Below are positions 9,681-10,097 of a stretch of 10,097 nucleotides of DNA, one piece after another (position 1 is the first letter of the stretch; every line of letters starts with the position of its first letter). A program made the position numbers and the translations under genes. Source of the DNA: Ophiocordyceps camponoti-saundersi (nom. inval.) (Eukaryota > Ascomycota > Sordariomycetes > Hypocreales > Ophiocordycipitaceae); NCBI GenBank assembly GCA_003339415.1, contig PDHQ01000741.1, positions 1 through 10,097 of the forward strand, written 5' to 3'. The notes beneath the pieces are model-generated. The model was not told where the DNA came from. It saw nothing but the letters and a program-made list of their open reading frames with translations, and searched no databases.

Positions 9681-9861
9681 AAATTAGTCAGTCTTTAGTC
9701 AGTCAGGACTGACTAAAAAAAGTCCGGACTAAAAGTACGTACCTTTTAGTCAGTCTTTAGTTAGTTAGCTTAAGGACTTTAGTTAGTCCTTAAATATAAG
9801 GACTGACTGACTAAAGACTAAAGACTAAAAGGACTAAATTTTTAGTCAGCTTACGTAAGCT
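9681..9861. repeat. MITE-like inverted-repeat structure built from AGTCAGTC units
   Basis: About 180 bp with normal CA/TG content in RIP-mutated surroundings. AGTCTTTAGTCAGTCA (9690-9705) is perfectly inverted at 9804-9819. A direct copy of the left unit lies at 9748-9769. A central near-palindrome has arms GACTAAAAG (9727-9735) and CTTTTAGTC (9743-9751) around TACGTAC, and GTCCGGAC is at 9722-9729. The outer ends carry AAATTAGTC and GACTAAATTT. The right edge is a perfect 14-bp palindrome, AGCTTACGTAAGCT (9848-9861). It is too short to encode a protein. A non-autonomous DNA element is the best guess, but no clear target duplication was found. Confidence 0.6.
9848..9861. repeat. perfect 14-bp palindrome
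   Basis: AGCTTACGTAAGCT equals its own reverse complement. It marks the switch from the AGTCAGTC structure back to AT-rich DNA. It could be an end of the element or a protein-binding site. Confidence 0.5.
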
Positions 9862-10097
9862 ATTTTAATATAATAAAAATACTAATAAATAGCGCGATAG
9901 AAATACTATATAGAAATTAAGTTTTTTTTTTATTTAGATTATTATTAAGCGAGGAAAAAATTCTTAAACTTTATATATTAATAAGAGAAATAAAACCTAG
10001 TAATAATAATAATAACTTAATAAATAATAATATAATAAAGAATAAAAGTATAATATAGCTTAAAAAAAGCTTAAATATAAGTTAAATATACTTAATT
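9862..10097. other. AT-rich tail with two short LTR matches
   Basis: There is no gene and no open frame of note. A 21-base identity to both LTRs lies at 9869-9889 (LTR positions 2768-2788 and 8652-8672), and TATATAGAAATTAA at 9907-9920 matches 8401-8414 of the right LTR. The two matches are in the opposite order to the LTR, so they are not a simple third LTR. A short (TAA)n run sits near 10001-10014. Confidence 0.45.

Noticed and set aside
9681..9861. CRISPR array
   Set aside because: The repeats are irregular in spacing and occur in both orientations with no unique equal-length spacers; the setting is fungal.

Overview
The window looks like nuclear DNA from a filamentous ascomycete (Pezizomycotina): an AT-rich, gene-poor, repeat-derived block mutated almost to completion by RIP (repeat-induced point mutation, C to T at CpA). 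The evidence is the near-total loss of CA and TG dinucleotides together with an excess of TA, while CG, CC and CT remain. By eye, only 12 CA/TG dinucleotides survive in the 6.3 kb between 2494 and 8805, and none between about 3887 and 7255. I see no intact protein-coding gene, tRNA, rRNA or CRISPR array. The species cannot be named from this sequence.

Layout. 1-127 is a perfect (TTA)n microsatellite running off the left edge, followed by a GC-rich patch at about 156-260. 261-1385 is RIP-degraded AT-rich DNA of unknown origin. 1386-1905 is a sharply different island that still has normal CA/TG content, with a pair of CACGTG boxes, a possible but weak solo-LTR-like segment, and a GC-rich cluster of short repeats. 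1906-2488 is again RIP-degraded.

The main feature is a complete but dead LTR retrotransposon at 2494-8805. It has two LTRs of 427 and 428 bp that are about 91% identical with almost only transition differences, a 5-bp target-site duplication ATAAC on both sides (2489-2493 and 8806-8810), and a 5.46 kb internal region full of stop codons. One short reading-frame stretch (5544-5699, + strand) resembles the end of a Ty1/copia integrase, but family and orientation are not settled. 8811-9665 is probably the continuation of the 1906-2488 sequence that the retrotransposon split.

At 9681-9861 lies a compact inverted-repeat structure built from AGTCAGTC-type units, mostly spared by RIP and MITE-like. 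9862-10097 is plain AT-rich sequence with two short matches to the LTR.

No genes work together here. The interest lies in the record of RIP: its saturation, an apparent protection of GpCpA sites, the islands that escaped it, and a nested insertion history.
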